Shown here piece by piece: positions 1-8,801 of a stretch of DNA of 64,000 bases. The translations under genes and the position numbers were made by a program. Under the pieces are notes generated by a model. It made no database searches. It was not told the DNA's origin and saw only the letters and a list, made by a program, of their open reading frames with translations. Source of the stretch: Leucobacter insecticola (GTDB lineage: Bacteria; Actinomycetota; Actinomycetes; Actinomycetales; Microbacteriaceae). The DNA is taken from contig NZ_CP049934.1 in NCBI RefSeq assembly GCF_011382965.1, positions 744,001-808,000 on the forward strand, given 5' to 3'. Each line of letters starts with the position of its first letter. The first letter of the stretch is position 1.

Positions 1-2
1 TG

Positions 3-86
3 CTGGGCAAGGAGCGCCCGAGCGCACCCCGGCCTCGGCGGAGAGGGGAGCCCCTGCGGGCCCCGGCCCCTCGCCCGAAACTTTGA
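3..86 (+). CDS. possible 3' end of an upstream gene (partial)
   Basis: A reading frame open from the window edge ends at a TGA at 84-86. The encoded tail is rich in Pro, Arg and Ala. The TGA overlaps the TTG start of the next gene (TTGA), which would suit translational coupling. A second frame is also open from the edge to about 122, so the choice is uncertain. No function can be assigned. Confidence 0.2.
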   Translation: MGKERPSAPRPRRRGEPLRAPAPRPKL

Positions 87-1531
87 AATTCCTGAACTCG
101 CGCTTCGCCAAAGATAACCTGATGCGCACCCCGAACTGGGTCCTCGCCCTCGTCGCGATCGCCTCCGTGTGGCCTGAGACCATGAGCGCGGTGGTCGCGT
201 TCGCGGTGTTTGGCGTGGTGCTCGGGGCAATACTTTACGCGCGTCGGCCTCGCAAACAGTCGAGACGCGGCATCTACATCATGTGGCTGCCACCGATCCT
301 GACGTGCCTGTTTTGTGGTCTGTTGTGGGAGCTGCCGACTCTGTTGGCGCCGCTCGTGATCCCCGCAGCGACCGCGATAGGGATCTGGATCGTCCAAAAA
401 CGTGAGCGGCTCACCGGTCCGCCGCTGCGGCTGGTCCAGAGCGACTGGGACGGGGTTGACGTTGTCGGGGCTGGGGCAATGAACTTTGACGTTCGAGCAC
501 TCTGGACGCCGGTATCGCGGCGGCAGCGGCGCGAGTTTCGCCGGGATCACCCTGATGTCCGTAACCAGGCAATGCGAGCGCGGGTGATCGCCGTGAACGT
601 GGTGGCGTGGCTGATGCCGATCGGCTTTCTTGCGCTCGCCACCGGAGTAAGTCAGGAGATTCGCGGCGGTGCCGACAACATGGTGTCGCAGTTGCTTGGT
701 ATGGCCTCCTTCTTGACGCTCATGCTCCTCGGTTGGGGAATTCTCATCTGGTGGGGTTTGCGAGCGAGCACACGAATCACCAAGGCGGAGGACCACATTC
801 GATACCTGCGTTTTGCCCAGGCGAATGGTCTGATCTACGACCCGGGTCCGCGAACACTCGCGGCCGGTCTTGGCGTGCTGACCCGCATACTGCGCGGTGG
901 TGCCGACGACTCCGTCGTGTTTGCGAACCGGGAGGCATCGGGTGGCGGGGAGCGCGAGTCCAACAGCTATTTCGGTGGCGTCTGCCGAGTAAAGCTCCCC
1001 GTCACGCTGCCGAATCTCGTGCTGCGCTCACGCCGCAACAGCGCTCCGACTTTCTCCGCCTACACGAGGCCGGCACCGTCGCAGCGGCTCTCGCTCGAGG
1101 GTGATTTTGATCGGCACTTCAGCCTGTTTTGCCCCCGCGGCTATGAGACAGATGCGCTGTACCTGTTCACACCCGACGTGATGGCGTGGCTCATTGACGA
1201 CGCCGGTGACTTCGACGTTGAGTTGGTAGACGACACCATCGTGCTCCGCAGCCGCGACGACCTGGTCTCCCGAGATCCGGCAAAATGGGCGCGGATCGCG
1301 CTTGCATTGCACGCGCTGGACGATCGGATTATGCAGTGGTCGCGGTGGCGGGACGACCGTGAGGACGCGCACCGCGACACGGCACGGCTGGCGATGGAGG
1401 ATCCGGGCGAGCGGCCATTGGTGGGTGCGAGCGGGCGACGAGTGCGGCTCAGCCTGGGCTTCGGCGGCGTGTTCGTGGGACTGTTTGGGGCTCTGTACCT
1501 GACCCTGTTGGTGCTCTCAAACTCGGTGTAG
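83..1531 (+). CDS. multi-pass membrane protein of unknown function
   Basis: I do not recognise a family for this 482-residue protein. Hydrophobic segments lie at about residues 18-52 (two helices), 66-102 (two helices), 170-190 and 205-225, with one more at the extreme C-terminus (about 455-480). Between these is a large soluble part (about 235-450) rich in Arg and Asp. The start is either TTG at 83, which overlaps an upstream TGA, or the in-frame ATG at 122, which gives a protein 13 residues shorter. It ends about 120 bases before an ABC exporter operon and may be unrelated to it. The combination of an N- and C-terminal membrane anchor around a soluble domain suggests an integral cytoplasmic-membrane protein; anything more would be guesswork. 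Confidence 0.75.
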   Translation: MKFLNSRFAKDNLMRTPNWVLALVAIASVWPETMSAVVAFAVFGVVLGAILYARRPRKQSRRGIYIMWLPPILTCLFCGLLWELPTLLAPLVIPAATAIGIWIVQKRERLTGPPLRLVQSDWDGVDVVGAGAMNFDVRALWTPVSRRQRREFRRDHPDVRNQAMRARVIAVNVVAWLMPIGFLALATGVSQEIRGGADNMVSQLLGMASFLTLMLLGWGILIWWGLRASTRITKAEDHIRYLRFAQANGLIYDPGPRTLAAGLGVLTRILRGGADDSVVFANREASGGGERESNSYFGGVCRVKLPVTLPNLVLRSRRNSAPTFSAYTRPAPSQRLSLEGDFDRHFSLFCPRGYETDALYLFTPDVMAWLIDDAGDFDVELVDDTIVLRSRDDLVSRDPAKWARIALALHALDDRIMQWSRWRDDREDAHRDTARLAMEDPGERPLVGASGRRVRLSLGFGGVFVGLFGALYLTLLVLSNSV

Positions 1532-1577
1532 CGCGGTGTAGTCGGGTAGCTCGGTGTTGGCCCCGTGCTCGCACCCC

Positions 1578-1612
1578 ATCCACCGGTCGGTGGATGTCAA
1601 AATCCATCGACC
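1578..1612. promoter_or_regulatory. overlapping inverted repeats, probable operator of the ABC/two-component operon
   Basis: Three copies of one 8-base motif occur in alternating orientation. ATCCACCG (1578-1585) and CGGTGGAT (1588-1595) form a perfect palindrome with a 2-base spacer. The second arm, extended to 1585-1595, pairs with 1602-1612 across a 6-base spacer with one mismatch in 11. The array lies 40-75 bases upstream of the chosen start of the ABC ATPase gene. It is well placed to bind a dimeric regulator, perhaps the operon's own response regulator or a TetR-like protein. Confidence 0.55.
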
Positions 1613-1653
1613 ACCCGCTGCCGCTTTGCCAAGGCTGCTGCGAGGCTGGACGC

Positions 1654-2616
1654 ATGACACAGCAATCCTCTTCGGGCAGCGCCGTGGTGCGCGTGCGCGG
1701 CCTCAGCAAACACTACGGCGACCGCGAGATCCTGCGCGGCATCGACCTCGACATCGCGGCGGGGGAAACCTACGCCCTGCTCGGGCCCAACGGCGCGGGC
1801 AAGAGCACCGCGATCGAGATACTCGAGGGCTTGCGGCGGCCAGACGCGGGTGAGATCCGGGTGCTGGGCCAGGATCCGCTCACCGCACCCCGCAGCTGGA
1901 AAGCGCGCATCGGCATCGTCGCGCAGGCGACCGCCGAATTCGGCCCGAACACCCCCCGCGAACTCCTCAATTACTTCAGCACGATCTACCCGAACCCGCG
2001 CGGCGTTGGCGAGGTGCTTGAGCTTGTGGGCCTGACCGCGCAGGCGGGCGTGCGCGCCAACAAGCTGTCGGGCGGTCAACAGCGGCGGCTTGATGTGGCG
2101 CTCGGGATCCTCGGGCAGCCCGAAATGCTCTTTCTCGATGAGCCGACGACCGGCTTTGATCCCGCGGCGCGGCGTCAGTTCTGGGACATGCTGCGCGGGC
2201 TCACCGCCGCTGGCACCGCGATCCTGCTGACCACCCACTACCTGGATGAGGCGGCGCAGCTGGCCGACCGCGTCGGAGTCCTCGCGGGCGGGCGCATCGT
2301 CGCTGAGGCACCGCCGGCCGAGCTGGGCGGGGTCGAAGCGCGCACCCCGGTAGTGACCTGGACCGATGCCGCGGGGCAGCCGCAACAGCAGCGCACCCTT
2401 GAGCCGGCGCGGCTGTGCACTGAGTTAGTGGAGGCCGCGGGAGGCGCGGAACCGCGCGAGGTGGAGGTGCGGCGGCCGCAGCTTGAAGATATCTATCTGG
2501 GGCTGCTCGCTGAGCACGCCGCGGATCCCGAACCCGCGTCGCAGCCCGGCGCAGCTGCGGCCCGCCAGGTGCCCGCATCCAACACCCACCCTGAGACCGC
2601 AGGAGCAGACGCATGA
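1654..2616 (+). CDS. ABC-2 type exporter, ATP-binding subunit (DrrA-like)
   Basis: This is a cytoplasmic ATPase that would power an ABC-2 exporter together with the next gene. Reading from ATG 1654 (320 residues), Walker A GPNGAGKST is at about residues 44-52, the signature LSGGQQ at 138-143 and Walker B LFLDEPTTG at 159-167, followed by the D-loop and a switch His in TTHYLDEA. The C-terminal part (about 215-320) is the extended accessory region typical of DrrA/NodI-type subunits. An in-frame ATG at 1594 would place the operator palindromes inside the gene, whereas 1654 has GAGG just upstream. The stop overlaps the permease ATG by 4 bases. Substrate is unknown; drugs, antimicrobial peptides or envelope components are the usual cargo of this family. 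Confidence 0.9.
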   Translation: MTQQSSSGSAVVRVRGLSKHYGDREILRGIDLDIAAGETYALLGPNGAGKSTAIEILEGLRRPDAGEIRVLGQDPLTAPRSWKARIGIVAQATAEFGPNTPRELLNYFSTIYPNPRGVGEVLELVGLTAQAGVRANKLSGGQQRRLDVALGILGQPEMLFLDEPTTGFDPAARRQFWDMLRGLTAAGTAILLTTHYLDEAAQLADRVGVLAGGRIVAEAPPAELGGVEARTPVVTWTDAAGQPQQQRTLEPARLCTELVEAAGGAEPREVEVRRPQLEDIYLGLLAEHAADPEPASQPGAAAARQVPASNTHPETAGADA

Positions 2617-3479
2617 CCGCAATCGCCTCGACCCCACCGGCACGATCGACTGCACCCGAGAGACGTGCACCCGGTGCGCTGCGCTCTGGCATCGCGGCGA
2701 TCGGTATCGAACTGCGCAGCTACGTGCGCACTCCTGACACTGTGTTTTTTGGATTCCTGTTTCCCGTGCTCATGCTCGGCATCTTTGGTGTCGCGTTTGG
2801 TGGGAACGGCGATATCGGCGAGTTGCCCGACGGCAGTGGCGGCGTGAACATGGCCGCGTACTACCTGCCCGGCATGGTGGCGGCGGGGGCGCTGCTGACG
2901 GGCATGCAGACGCTCGCCATTGACATCGCGCACGAGAAAAGCTCCGGGTGGTTGCGCAGGCTCGGCGGTACCTCGCTGTCGCCGGTGAGCTACTTCCTGG
3001 GCAAAGCCGGGCTGGTGTTGGTGACCTCGGCGGCGCAGCTCGTGCTGCTGCTGGCCTTTGCGGTGGTCGTGTTGCGGGTGGCACTGCCGAGTGACCCGGC
3101 GCTGTGGTCGAGGTTCGCGTGGGTGTACCTGCTCGGCTTGTTGACCATGACACTGCTCGGGATCGCGCTTTCGGCGCTGCCGCGCTCGGGGAAGACAGCG
3201 ACGGCGGTGGTGATTCCGATTGTGTTGCTGCTGCAGTTTATTTCGGGGGTCTATCTGCAGTTCTCGATGCTGCCGGAGTGGTTACAGAATGTTGCTGGGG
3301 TCTTCCCACTGAAGTGGCTGGCGCAGGGCATGCGCTCCGTGTTCTTGCCGGATCACTTCGCCGCGCTTGAAGCCTCGGGTGCCTGGGATCTGGGGCTCGT
3401 CGCGCTCAACCTTGGTGTGTGGTTGGCGGTCGGGCTCGTGCTGAGCCTCCTGACGTTTCGGTGGCAGCGGAAGTCGTAG
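2613..3479 (+). CDS. ABC-2 type exporter, permease subunit
   Basis: This 288-residue integral membrane protein has about six hydrophobic segments. The first is near residues 42-62, and the others lie in the stretches 85-105, 125-150, 160-180, 190-215 and 260-280. That is the normal layout of the ABC-2 permease family. The N-terminal 25 residues are Ala/Pro/Arg-rich and presumably cytoplasmic. The ATG overlaps the ATPase gene by 4 bases, so the two subunits are probably made in a fixed ratio. A histidine kinase and response regulator follow in the same direction, an arrangement typical of stress- or drug-responsive exporters. Substrate cannot be read from sequence. Confidence 0.88.
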   Translation: MTAIASTPPARSTAPERRAPGALRSGIAAIGIELRSYVRTPDTVFFGFLFPVLMLGIFGVAFGGNGDIGELPDGSGGVNMAAYYLPGMVAAGALLTGMQTLAIDIAHEKSSGWLRRLGGTSLSPVSYFLGKAGLVLVTSAAQLVLLLAFAVVVLRVALPSDPALWSRFAWVYLLGLLTMTLLGIALSALPRSGKTATAVVIPIVLLLQFISGVYLQFSMLPEWLQNVAGVFPLKWLAQGMRSVFLPDHFAALEASGAWDLGLVALNLGVWLAVGLVLSLLTFRWQRKS

Positions 3480-3516
3480 CTCGCGCTCTGTCGGTGGTGC
3501 CTGAAAGGCTTGAGCC

Positions 3517-4863
3517 ATGACAAGCTCCACACCAGATGCTGCCTTGGGTACCCGGGTTGAGGAGCCCGCACGCCCCACTGCGGCACGCCGCTGGCCGACG
3601 CGGTGGTGGGATCTTGCGGTCGGTGGTGGACTCGCCGCTATGCTCGTGCCGGGTGGTCTCGGCGCGGTGGAGTGGGGTCGTGACGGCACACTCTGGGGTA
3701 TGAGTCTCGTCGCGCTCGCGATCACGATGATCGGTTTGTTTGCGCTGCTCTACATGCTGCTGGGCCGCGGGGTGCTGCGTCGGGCAGTGCTGGGGCAGTC
3801 CGGCTTCAATGAGTCGCCGCCGATGCGGCGTGATGTCTTGTTTGTGGTGGCCTGGGTGCTGTTGCAGGGCGTCGCGACAGCGGTGAATCCGAGCTTTGCG
3901 ACACTGCAGTTTCTTTCGTATCCGATGCTGTGGTCGGTGCTCCAGCGCTACCGCGATTCGGTGCTCGGCTCGGGATGTCTCGCGCTGTTGGTGGGGCTCG
4001 GCTCGGGAGTCTCGTATGTGCGGCTCGGCATTCCCGAGCCGTGGCTCGTAGCGGCCCTCGTGGGGGCCGGTTCCTTCGGGTTCGCGGTGGCGATGGGCAC
4101 CTGGATCACGCGCATCTACGATCGCGGCGAGGCGCAGCGGCAACTCGTCCAGCAACTGCAAGCGACGCAACACGAAGTAGCGGTGTTGTCAGCAGAGTCG
4201 GGTGCCGCCGCCGAGCGCGAACGCCTGTCACGGGAACTACACGACACTCTCATGCAGTCCTTGACCGGGCTCGTGATGTTGAGCGAGCAGGCCGAGCGTG
4301 CGCTTGCTGCCGGTAAGCCAGAGATGGTACAAGATCGGCTCGCGCGGGTGCACGCCGCCGCACTAGATTCGCTGACCGAAGCGCGGGCACTCATTGCACA
4401 CACGCAACCGCTCGGGGATGGTGGGCTTGAGGTCACCCTGGCGCGGGTTGTCGAGAGGCTTCGCGCCGACACCGGGCTTGATGTTGACCTTGCTGTTGGC
4501 TCCTTCTCCCTCGACCGGGAGCGGCAGGTGGTGCTGCTCCGGGCAACCCAGGAAGGGCTCGCAAACGTCCGCAAACACGCCCGGGCCTCGGAGGTGTGGG
4601 TCTCACTGGCTGAAGATGCGGGCGATAGCGTCGCGGTGCTGCGGATCCTGGATAACGGGGTCGGGCCGGGTGATCTGGGCAGGTCTGGCTCCAGCGGCTT
4701 TGGCCTCAGTGGCCTCAGCGACCGCGTGCGTGCGGTGGGCGGCACCGTGAGCTTCGGATCCGGAGCTTCTGGTGGGGCCCTGCTTGAAGTGCGTCTGCCG
4801 CTTGCACGCGCCAAGACCCACAGTGTTGGAGGGCCGATCCACAAGCAGGAGGGGCAGTTATGA
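3517..4863 (+). CDS. membrane sensor histidine kinase, NarL/DesK-type (HisKA_3)
   Basis: This 448-residue two-component sensor has an N-terminal half with about five hydrophobic segments (residues 25-205) and no large external domain, suggesting it senses the membrane or its exporter partner. A coiled-coil linker (about 205-235) leads to the dimerisation/phosphoacceptor box RELHDTLMQSLTG, with the predicted phosphorylated His at residue 242. The HATPase_c domain follows, with the N-box region EGLANVRKHARA and the G-boxes DNGVGPG and SGFGLSGLSDR. The gene begins 37 bases after the permease and overlaps the response regulator by 4 bases (ATGA). The pair is expected to control the exporter operon or envelope stress genes; the signal is unknown. 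Confidence 0.92.
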   Translation: MTSSTPDAALGTRVEEPARPTAARRWPTRWWDLAVGGGLAAMLVPGGLGAVEWGRDGTLWGMSLVALAITMIGLFALLYMLLGRGVLRRAVLGQSGFNESPPMRRDVLFVVAWVLLQGVATAVNPSFATLQFLSYPMLWSVLQRYRDSVLGSGCLALLVGLGSGVSYVRLGIPEPWLVAALVGAGSFGFAVAMGTWITRIYDRGEAQRQLVQQLQATQHEVAVLSAESGAAAERERLSRELHDTLMQSLTGLVMLSEQAERALAAGKPEMVQDRLARVHAAALDSLTEARALIAHTQPLGDGGLEVTLARVVERLRADTGLDVDLAVGSFSLDRERQVVLLRATQEGLANVRKHARASEVWVSLAEDAGDSVAVLRILDNGVGPGDLGRSGSSGFGLSGLSDRVRAVGGTVSFGSGASGGALLEVRLPLARAKTHSVGGPIHKQEGQL

Positions 4864-5573
4864 TTCGCGTCATGGTCGTTGACGATCACCCCATCGTCCG
4901 GTCAGGCATTGTCGGCCTGCTCGAAACGGAACCCGATGTTGAGGTGGTCGCTGAGGCAGCATCCGGGGAGGAAGCCCTCGTGGTCTTAGACGCGCTCGGC
5001 GCTGCTCCTCCAGATGTGGTGCTGATGGACCTGCGCATGCCCGGCATCGGCGGAGTCGAGGCGACCGAAAGGATCACCCGTCCCACTGCCGCTCCGGGCA
5101 CGCCCGATGGGCCGGGTACATCGCCCCGCGTGCTGGTATTCACGACCTATGAAGACGACGACCAGATTCTTGCAGCGATTGAGGCCGGTGCGAGTGGATA
5201 CCTGCTGAAGGCCGCGCCCGCAGATGAGCTCGCCGCCGGTGTGCGGGCGGTGGCCGCCGGTGTGCGGGCGGTGGCCGCCGGGCAGACCGTGCTTGCACCC
5301 TCGATCGCGGCGCAGCTTGTCGCGCGCGCCGTTTCGCCGCGCGCCGATGTTCGGGCGAAACCGGAACTGACGCCGCGCGAGCACGAGATTCTGGCCCTTG
5401 TCGCGCAGGGGCTCAGTAATCCTGACATCGCCGTTCGCCTCTTCATTGGCGAATCCACCGTCAAGACACATCTGCTTCACGTCTTCGAAAAGTTGGAGGT
5501 GCGCGATCGCACCCGCGCTGTTACCCGCGCGATGGAGCTCGGGATCCTGGGTTACCGCGCTGGTGAAGTCTGA
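4860..5573 (+). CDS. NarL/LuxR-type response regulator with a 7-residue duplication
   Basis: This 237-residue DNA-binding response regulator is the partner of the kinase it overlaps. The receiver domain has the acidic pair D8-D9, the predicted phosphoacceptor D57 in LMDLRMPG, the switch Thr in FTTYEDD and the conserved Lys in YLLKAAP. The C-terminal LuxR helix-turn-helix contains LTPREHEILALVAQGLSN and STVKTHLLHVFEKL. Between the domains, the sequence GVRAVAA occurs twice because of a perfect 21-base tandem duplication at 5232-5273. Relatives carry this helix-5/linker motif once, so the protein is 7 residues longer than expected. A 15-bp terminator hairpin follows 25 bases downstream. Targets are probably the upstream ABC operon, where palindromes lie at 1578-1612. 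Confidence 0.92.
   Translation: MIRVMVVDDHPIVRSGIVGLLETEPDVEVVAEAASGEEALVVLDALGAAPPDVVLMDLRMPGIGGVEATERITRPTAAPGTPDGPGTSPRVLVFTTYEDDDQILAAIEAGASGYLLKAAPADELAAGVRAVAAGVRAVAAGQTVLAPSIAAQLVARAVSPRADVRAKPELTPREHEILALVAQGLSNPDIAVRLFIGESTVKTHLLHVFEKLEVRDRTRAVTRAMELGILGYRAGEV
5232..5273 (+). repeat. 21-bp perfect tandem duplication inside the response regulator gene
   Basis: Two identical adjacent 21-base units (5232-5252 and 5253-5273) encode AAGVRAV twice. The length is a multiple of three, so the frame is kept. Such slippage-prone repeats can expand or contract, which would alter the receiver-to-DNA-binding linker. Confidence 0.9.
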
Positions 5574-5597
5574 CGGGTAGCCGTTTTGTGTTGTGAA

Positions 5598-5640
5598 GAG
5601 GAGGGGGAGTCGAGATCTCGGATTTCGACTCCCCCTCCTT
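5598..5640. terminator. bidirectional terminator hairpin
   Basis: A 15-bp perfect stem (5599-5613 with 5625-5639) has a 11-base loop. It lies between the response regulator gene (+) and the RCC1-repeat surface protein gene (-), which converge here. There is only a short T tract, so it may be weak or factor-assisted. Confidence 0.75.
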
Positions 5641-5654
5641 ATGCGACAGGTCGG

Positions 5655-8117
5655 CTACTGGCCTGAGGTCTCGTCGTTCGTGTCTGAGCGCCGCTTGCGC
5701 ACGAGCAGGAACACGCCAGCAGCCAAGAGCAGCGCGGCAAGAGTCGACACGCCGATGATCGAAGCACCCGTCGCGGCAAGCCCATCACCCGGCTGCACCG
5801 CTCCACCATCCCTTGGACCGTTCGGGTCGGGCGTCGGGCCAGGCTTGCCCGGATTGGGGCCTGGCTTCTTGTCATCAGGGTCTGGCGCGGCGTCGTTCAC
5901 CGAGACGGACACCGTCAGGGTGGCGGTCTGATTCAGATCGTCGGTGAGCGTGACCTGCACCGAGTCCAAGCCGACGTACCCGGCGTCCGGGGTGTACGTG
6001 AGCACTCCCGCAGTTGTCAGTGCAACGGTCCCGTGAGCTGCGCGAGCCGGAGCAGCATAGGTGACGCCAACACCAGACACCTTTGATGACAGGTTTGCGG
6101 TCACGGGGGTGTCTCGGGTTGTAGTGATCGCGAGATCCGTGCCTTTCGGCGCAGCCTGGACCGTAATCGTCACCTCGGCGGTCGCCGTGTTGTTGGCCGA
6201 GTCGGTCACCGTGTAAGTGAACGAGTCCGAGTTCGTGCCAGCCGCCGGGGTAAACGACACCTCGTTGCCGACAATCGTGGCAGTTCCGCCCCCCGTCGGT
6301 GAGGTCAGGCTTGCAAGCGTCAGCCCGGTGCCCTCGTCGTTGCTGAGGACATCGAGGGTGCTGCTGCTTGAGGCAGGCACGGTGAAGGTGTCGTCGTTCG
6401 CAATCAAACTCGAGCGTACGGTGAGGGTTGCTGCGTTTGTGTCCACAGAACCCAGGCCGTTGCTAAAGACAGCTCGGTAGGAGTCGCCAGTGAAGGCATC
6501 CGCCGAAGCAACATTAAGCGTCGTTGAGGTAGCTCCCGAAACGTCGGTCCAGCTGCCTGTCGAAGTCTTCCTCTGCCATTGCACAGTAGGCGCCTCATCA
6601 CCCGAGGCAGCTGCGGTGAAGGACGCGGCCGAGCCAGCATCGATCTCTACGTCTGCGGGATGAGTGGTGATCACTGGCGCGGTGCCGTAGGTGTATCCAT
6701 CAACGAAAGTCTGAGTTGCGCCGTCTGACCAGGTGACGACGACGTCAACCACGCCTGCGGAGTGTGCCGGGGCGGTTGCCGTTACGGTGCTGGTGGTTGC
6801 GCCGGCGAGCGTCGCGGTAACACCGTCGAAGGTCACGCTGGAAATTGTTCCGAGCGCAAAGCCCGCTAGGGGGCTTGGCACGCTCGTGGAGGGGAACCCC
6901 TGCCGGTCGAGATATCCCCAGCCGACCAGGCCGTTGTCTGCGGTCTTCGCGATCATGGAGCCGGGGAAGATCCATAGATCCTTCACGTCTGAGACGCCGT
7001 TGATCTTGGCTGGCATGACGTTGTATCCGGACGTTTGGCCGTCGCCGCGGCGACCGTTGTTGCCGGGGCCCCACGTCCACACGTTGCCCTCGGAATCGAG
7101 CGCGCCACCCGCACCAACGCGGACAAACTCGACACCGGCCGGTGCCTCAACCCGAACACCGTCAACGGAGCAGGCGAATGCGGAGCAGGGGCCGCCAAGA
7201 ATCGATCCGTTCGTTTGGCCGGCGTTGTAGCCGCGCGCATACCAGTTGCCATCGCTCGCCTTTGCGTACAGGTTGTAGGTCGCAACCGTGTATTCACCGG
7301 TCCACGTTGCGCCCGCGGGTGCGGCCGGTGACATCACGACCTCAATCGGGAAACTCACCGTCGGGGTACTGACACCCAACTGACCATCTCCACTTGTGCC
7401 CCAGCCGAACAGTCTGCCGCTGGCTGTCGAGGTCACCACAAAGCTTCCCCCGGCCTGCACCGAAACGGCCTTCTCGCCCGCGGGGAGGGTGATCTTGACC
7501 GGGCTTACGACCTGGGTCGCGCTTCCGATCTTGGGGTTACCCCAACCGTAGAGGTCGCCATCCTCGGTAATCGCGAAGAAGGACTGGCCACCGGCACCGA
7601 TCTCTTTGAATACCAGGTCCTGCGGGACATCGAGGGGTCCAGGGAGGGACTGCTTGAGGCCCGTCGAACCGCCGTTGCCGAGATAGCCGCCGTAGTTTGA
7701 TCCCCAGCTCCAGAGATGCCCATCGCTATCGAGTGCCACCGCAGCGAGGCCGGTTTGGGCCAGCTTGGTGATCTTCACACCCTCGGGGAAGATCGCGGCA
7801 ACCGGTTCGGTCAGGGGAGTGGTGGAGAGATAACCGGCACCTGCCTGCCCTAGTTCGTTGTTGCCCCAGCTGACCACGGTGCCGTCAGCGAGCAGCGCAG
7901 AGAACCCTGCCTCGCCGCTCGCGGAGAGGACTTCTTCTTGGATGCGATCCATCGTGAAACTGACTTCGGTTCCGCCAGCAGTCGGCCCTGAAGTGATGCT
8001 CATGGAGCTCGCGGCCTGGGCTGGGCCAGCCACGAGCAGGGAAGTAAGGATTGCCCCTGCTGTGACAGCTCCGAGGCTGCTTCGACGCCACGTTCGGCGC
8101 GCAAGACGTGTGCTCAC
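5655..8117 (-). CDS. RCC1-repeat surface protein with LAxTG sortase anchor
   Basis: This is a secreted, cell-wall-anchored protein of 820 residues read from GTG 8117, which has GGGAG 9 bases upstream. An in-frame ATG further upstream (8198) lacks this. The signal peptide is an Arg-rich n-region, then GAILTSLLVAGPAQA. The first half, about residues 75-420, contains RCC1-like beta-propeller blades, visible as repeated SWGNNELGQ, WSWGSNYGG, FGWGTSGDGQLG and WTWGPGNNG. An IPT/TIG-like segment, an Ig-like domain (PVITTHPADVEIDAG...) and two cadherin/Big-like modules (ANDDTFTVPASSSSTLDVLSN, FTYTVTDS) follow. The C-terminus has a Pro/Gly-rich wall-spanning part, LAATG, a hydrophobic helix and RKRRS, the sortase signal. 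Expected roles are adhesion or surface binding. It converges with the two-component operon. Confidence 0.88.
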   Translation of the reverse strand: MSTRLARRTWRRSSLGAVTAGAILTSLLVAGPAQAASSMSITSGPTAGGTEVSFTMDRIQEEVLSASGEAGFSALLADGTVVSWGNNELGQAGAGYLSTTPLTEPVAAIFPEGVKITKLAQTGLAAVALDSDGHLWSWGSNYGGYLGNGGSTGLKQSLPGPLDVPQDLVFKEIGAGGQSFFAITEDGDLYGWGNPKIGSATQVVSPVKITLPAGEKAVSVQAGGSFVVTSTASGRLFGWGTSGDGQLGVSTPTVSFPIEVVMSPAAPAGATWTGEYTVATYNLYAKASDGNWYARGYNAGQTNGSILGGPCSAFACSVDGVRVEAPAGVEFVRVGAGGALDSEGNVWTWGPGNNGRRGDGQTSGYNVMPAKINGVSDVKDLWIFPGSMIAKTADNGLVGWGYLDRQGFPSTSVPSPLAGFALGTISSVTFDGVTATLAGATTSTVTATAPAHSAGVVDVVVTWSDGATQTFVDGYTYGTAPVITTHPADVEIDAGSAASFTAAASGDEAPTVQWQRKTSTGSWTDVSGATSTTLNVASADAFTGDSYRAVFSNGLGSVDTNAATLTVRSSLIANDDTFTVPASSSSTLDVLSNDEGTGLTLASLTSPTGGGTATIVGNEVSFTPAAGTNSDSFTYTVTDSANNTATAEVTITVQAAPKGTDLAITTTRDTPVTANLSSKVSGVGVTYAAPARAAHGTVALTTAGVLTYTPDAGYVGLDSVQVTLTDDLNQTATLTVSVSVNDAAPDPDDKKPGPNPGKPGPTPDPNGPRDGGAVQPGDGLAATGASIIGVSTLAALLLAAGVFLLVRKRRSDTNDETSGQ

Positions 8118-8350
8118 GTTGTTTTCTCCCTCAGGAATTCCTAATTCATGATTGCGGAGAATCAGAACGAGTCCTCGGGCGAAGGTTTTGTCCCCCACGC
8201 CGCGGGCTCATGCCCCGCAGAAGTGACACCAAGAGTCATGGAAAAGCGACATCTGAAGCCAAAGATTAATAGTAGTGAAACAAACAGCAAATTCCAAACC
8301 CAAAATGGGCATTCGCCAGGATGTGGATGGCTTGGTGTCGCCGGCTCCGC

Positions 8351-8400
8351 TTGACGCAACCCAGGCGAGGTGTGTAGGTTCATTAGTGAAGTAACTAACC
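8351..8400 (+). promoter_or_regulatory. candidate promoter and operator of the GntR/ABC operon
   Basis: TTGACG (8351-8356) and TAGGTT (8375-8380) are separated by 18 bases. Just downstream, TTAGT and ACTAA form a small inverted repeat within 8382-8399, a plausible site for the GntR regulator encoded next. The rest of the 324-base gap 8118-8441 is relatively AT-rich and holds the leader of the surface protein on the other strand; I see no gene in it. Confidence 0.45.
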
Positions 8401-8441
8401 AGTGAACTTCGTGCAGCACACATCCGAAAGTGAGGTGGGGA

Positions 8442-8801
8442 GTGTTCGACGACACACGCCCGATCTTCCTGCAGCTCGCAGACCAGCTCGCAAGCGATAT
8501 CTTGCGGGGAAAGTTTGCGGAGGAAGAACAGGTCCCCTCTACCAATGAGCTTGCAGCGCACATGCGCATTAACCCGGCGACGGCCGGCAAAGCTCTGAAC
8601 CTTCTCGTCGACGAAGGCATCCTCTACAAAAAACGCGGCATCGGCATGTTCGTTGCGGAGGGCGCGACCAAGCGCATCGCCGCCGAACGGCAGCAGGGGC
8701 TCACCGAAAGCTACGTGAAGCCGCTGCTCGCCGAAGCGCGAGTCCTCGGGCTGACCGCCCAAGACATCATCAGACTCATCGAAAAGGAATCCGAACAATG
8801 A
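8442..8801 (+). CDS. GntR-family transcriptional regulator, YtrA type
   Basis: This short (119-residue) GntR regulator has a winged helix (VFDDTRPIFLQLADQLASDI... then VPSTNELAAHMRINPATAGKA, and the wing GILYKKRGIGMFV) and only a short helical tail, which defines the YtrA subfamily. These repress ABC transporter operons responding to cell-wall or membrane-active compounds. GTG at 8442 is chosen because GAGG lies 6 bases upstream and family members begin at this residue; GTG 8430 is in frame too. It overlaps the downstream ATPase gene by 4 bases, so it is probably autoregulatory. Confidence 0.9.
   Translation: MFDDTRPIFLQLADQLASDILRGKFAEEEQVPSTNELAAHMRINPATAGKALNLLVDEGILYKKRGIGMFVAEGATKRIAAERQQGLTESYVKPLLAEARVLGLTAQDIIRLIEKESEQ

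Noticed and set aside
7035..7331. Plus-strand ORFs inside the RCC1 surface protein gene
   Set aside because: They are overlapping shadows in a repeat-rich gene with a clear signal peptide and sortase anchor on the minus strand.
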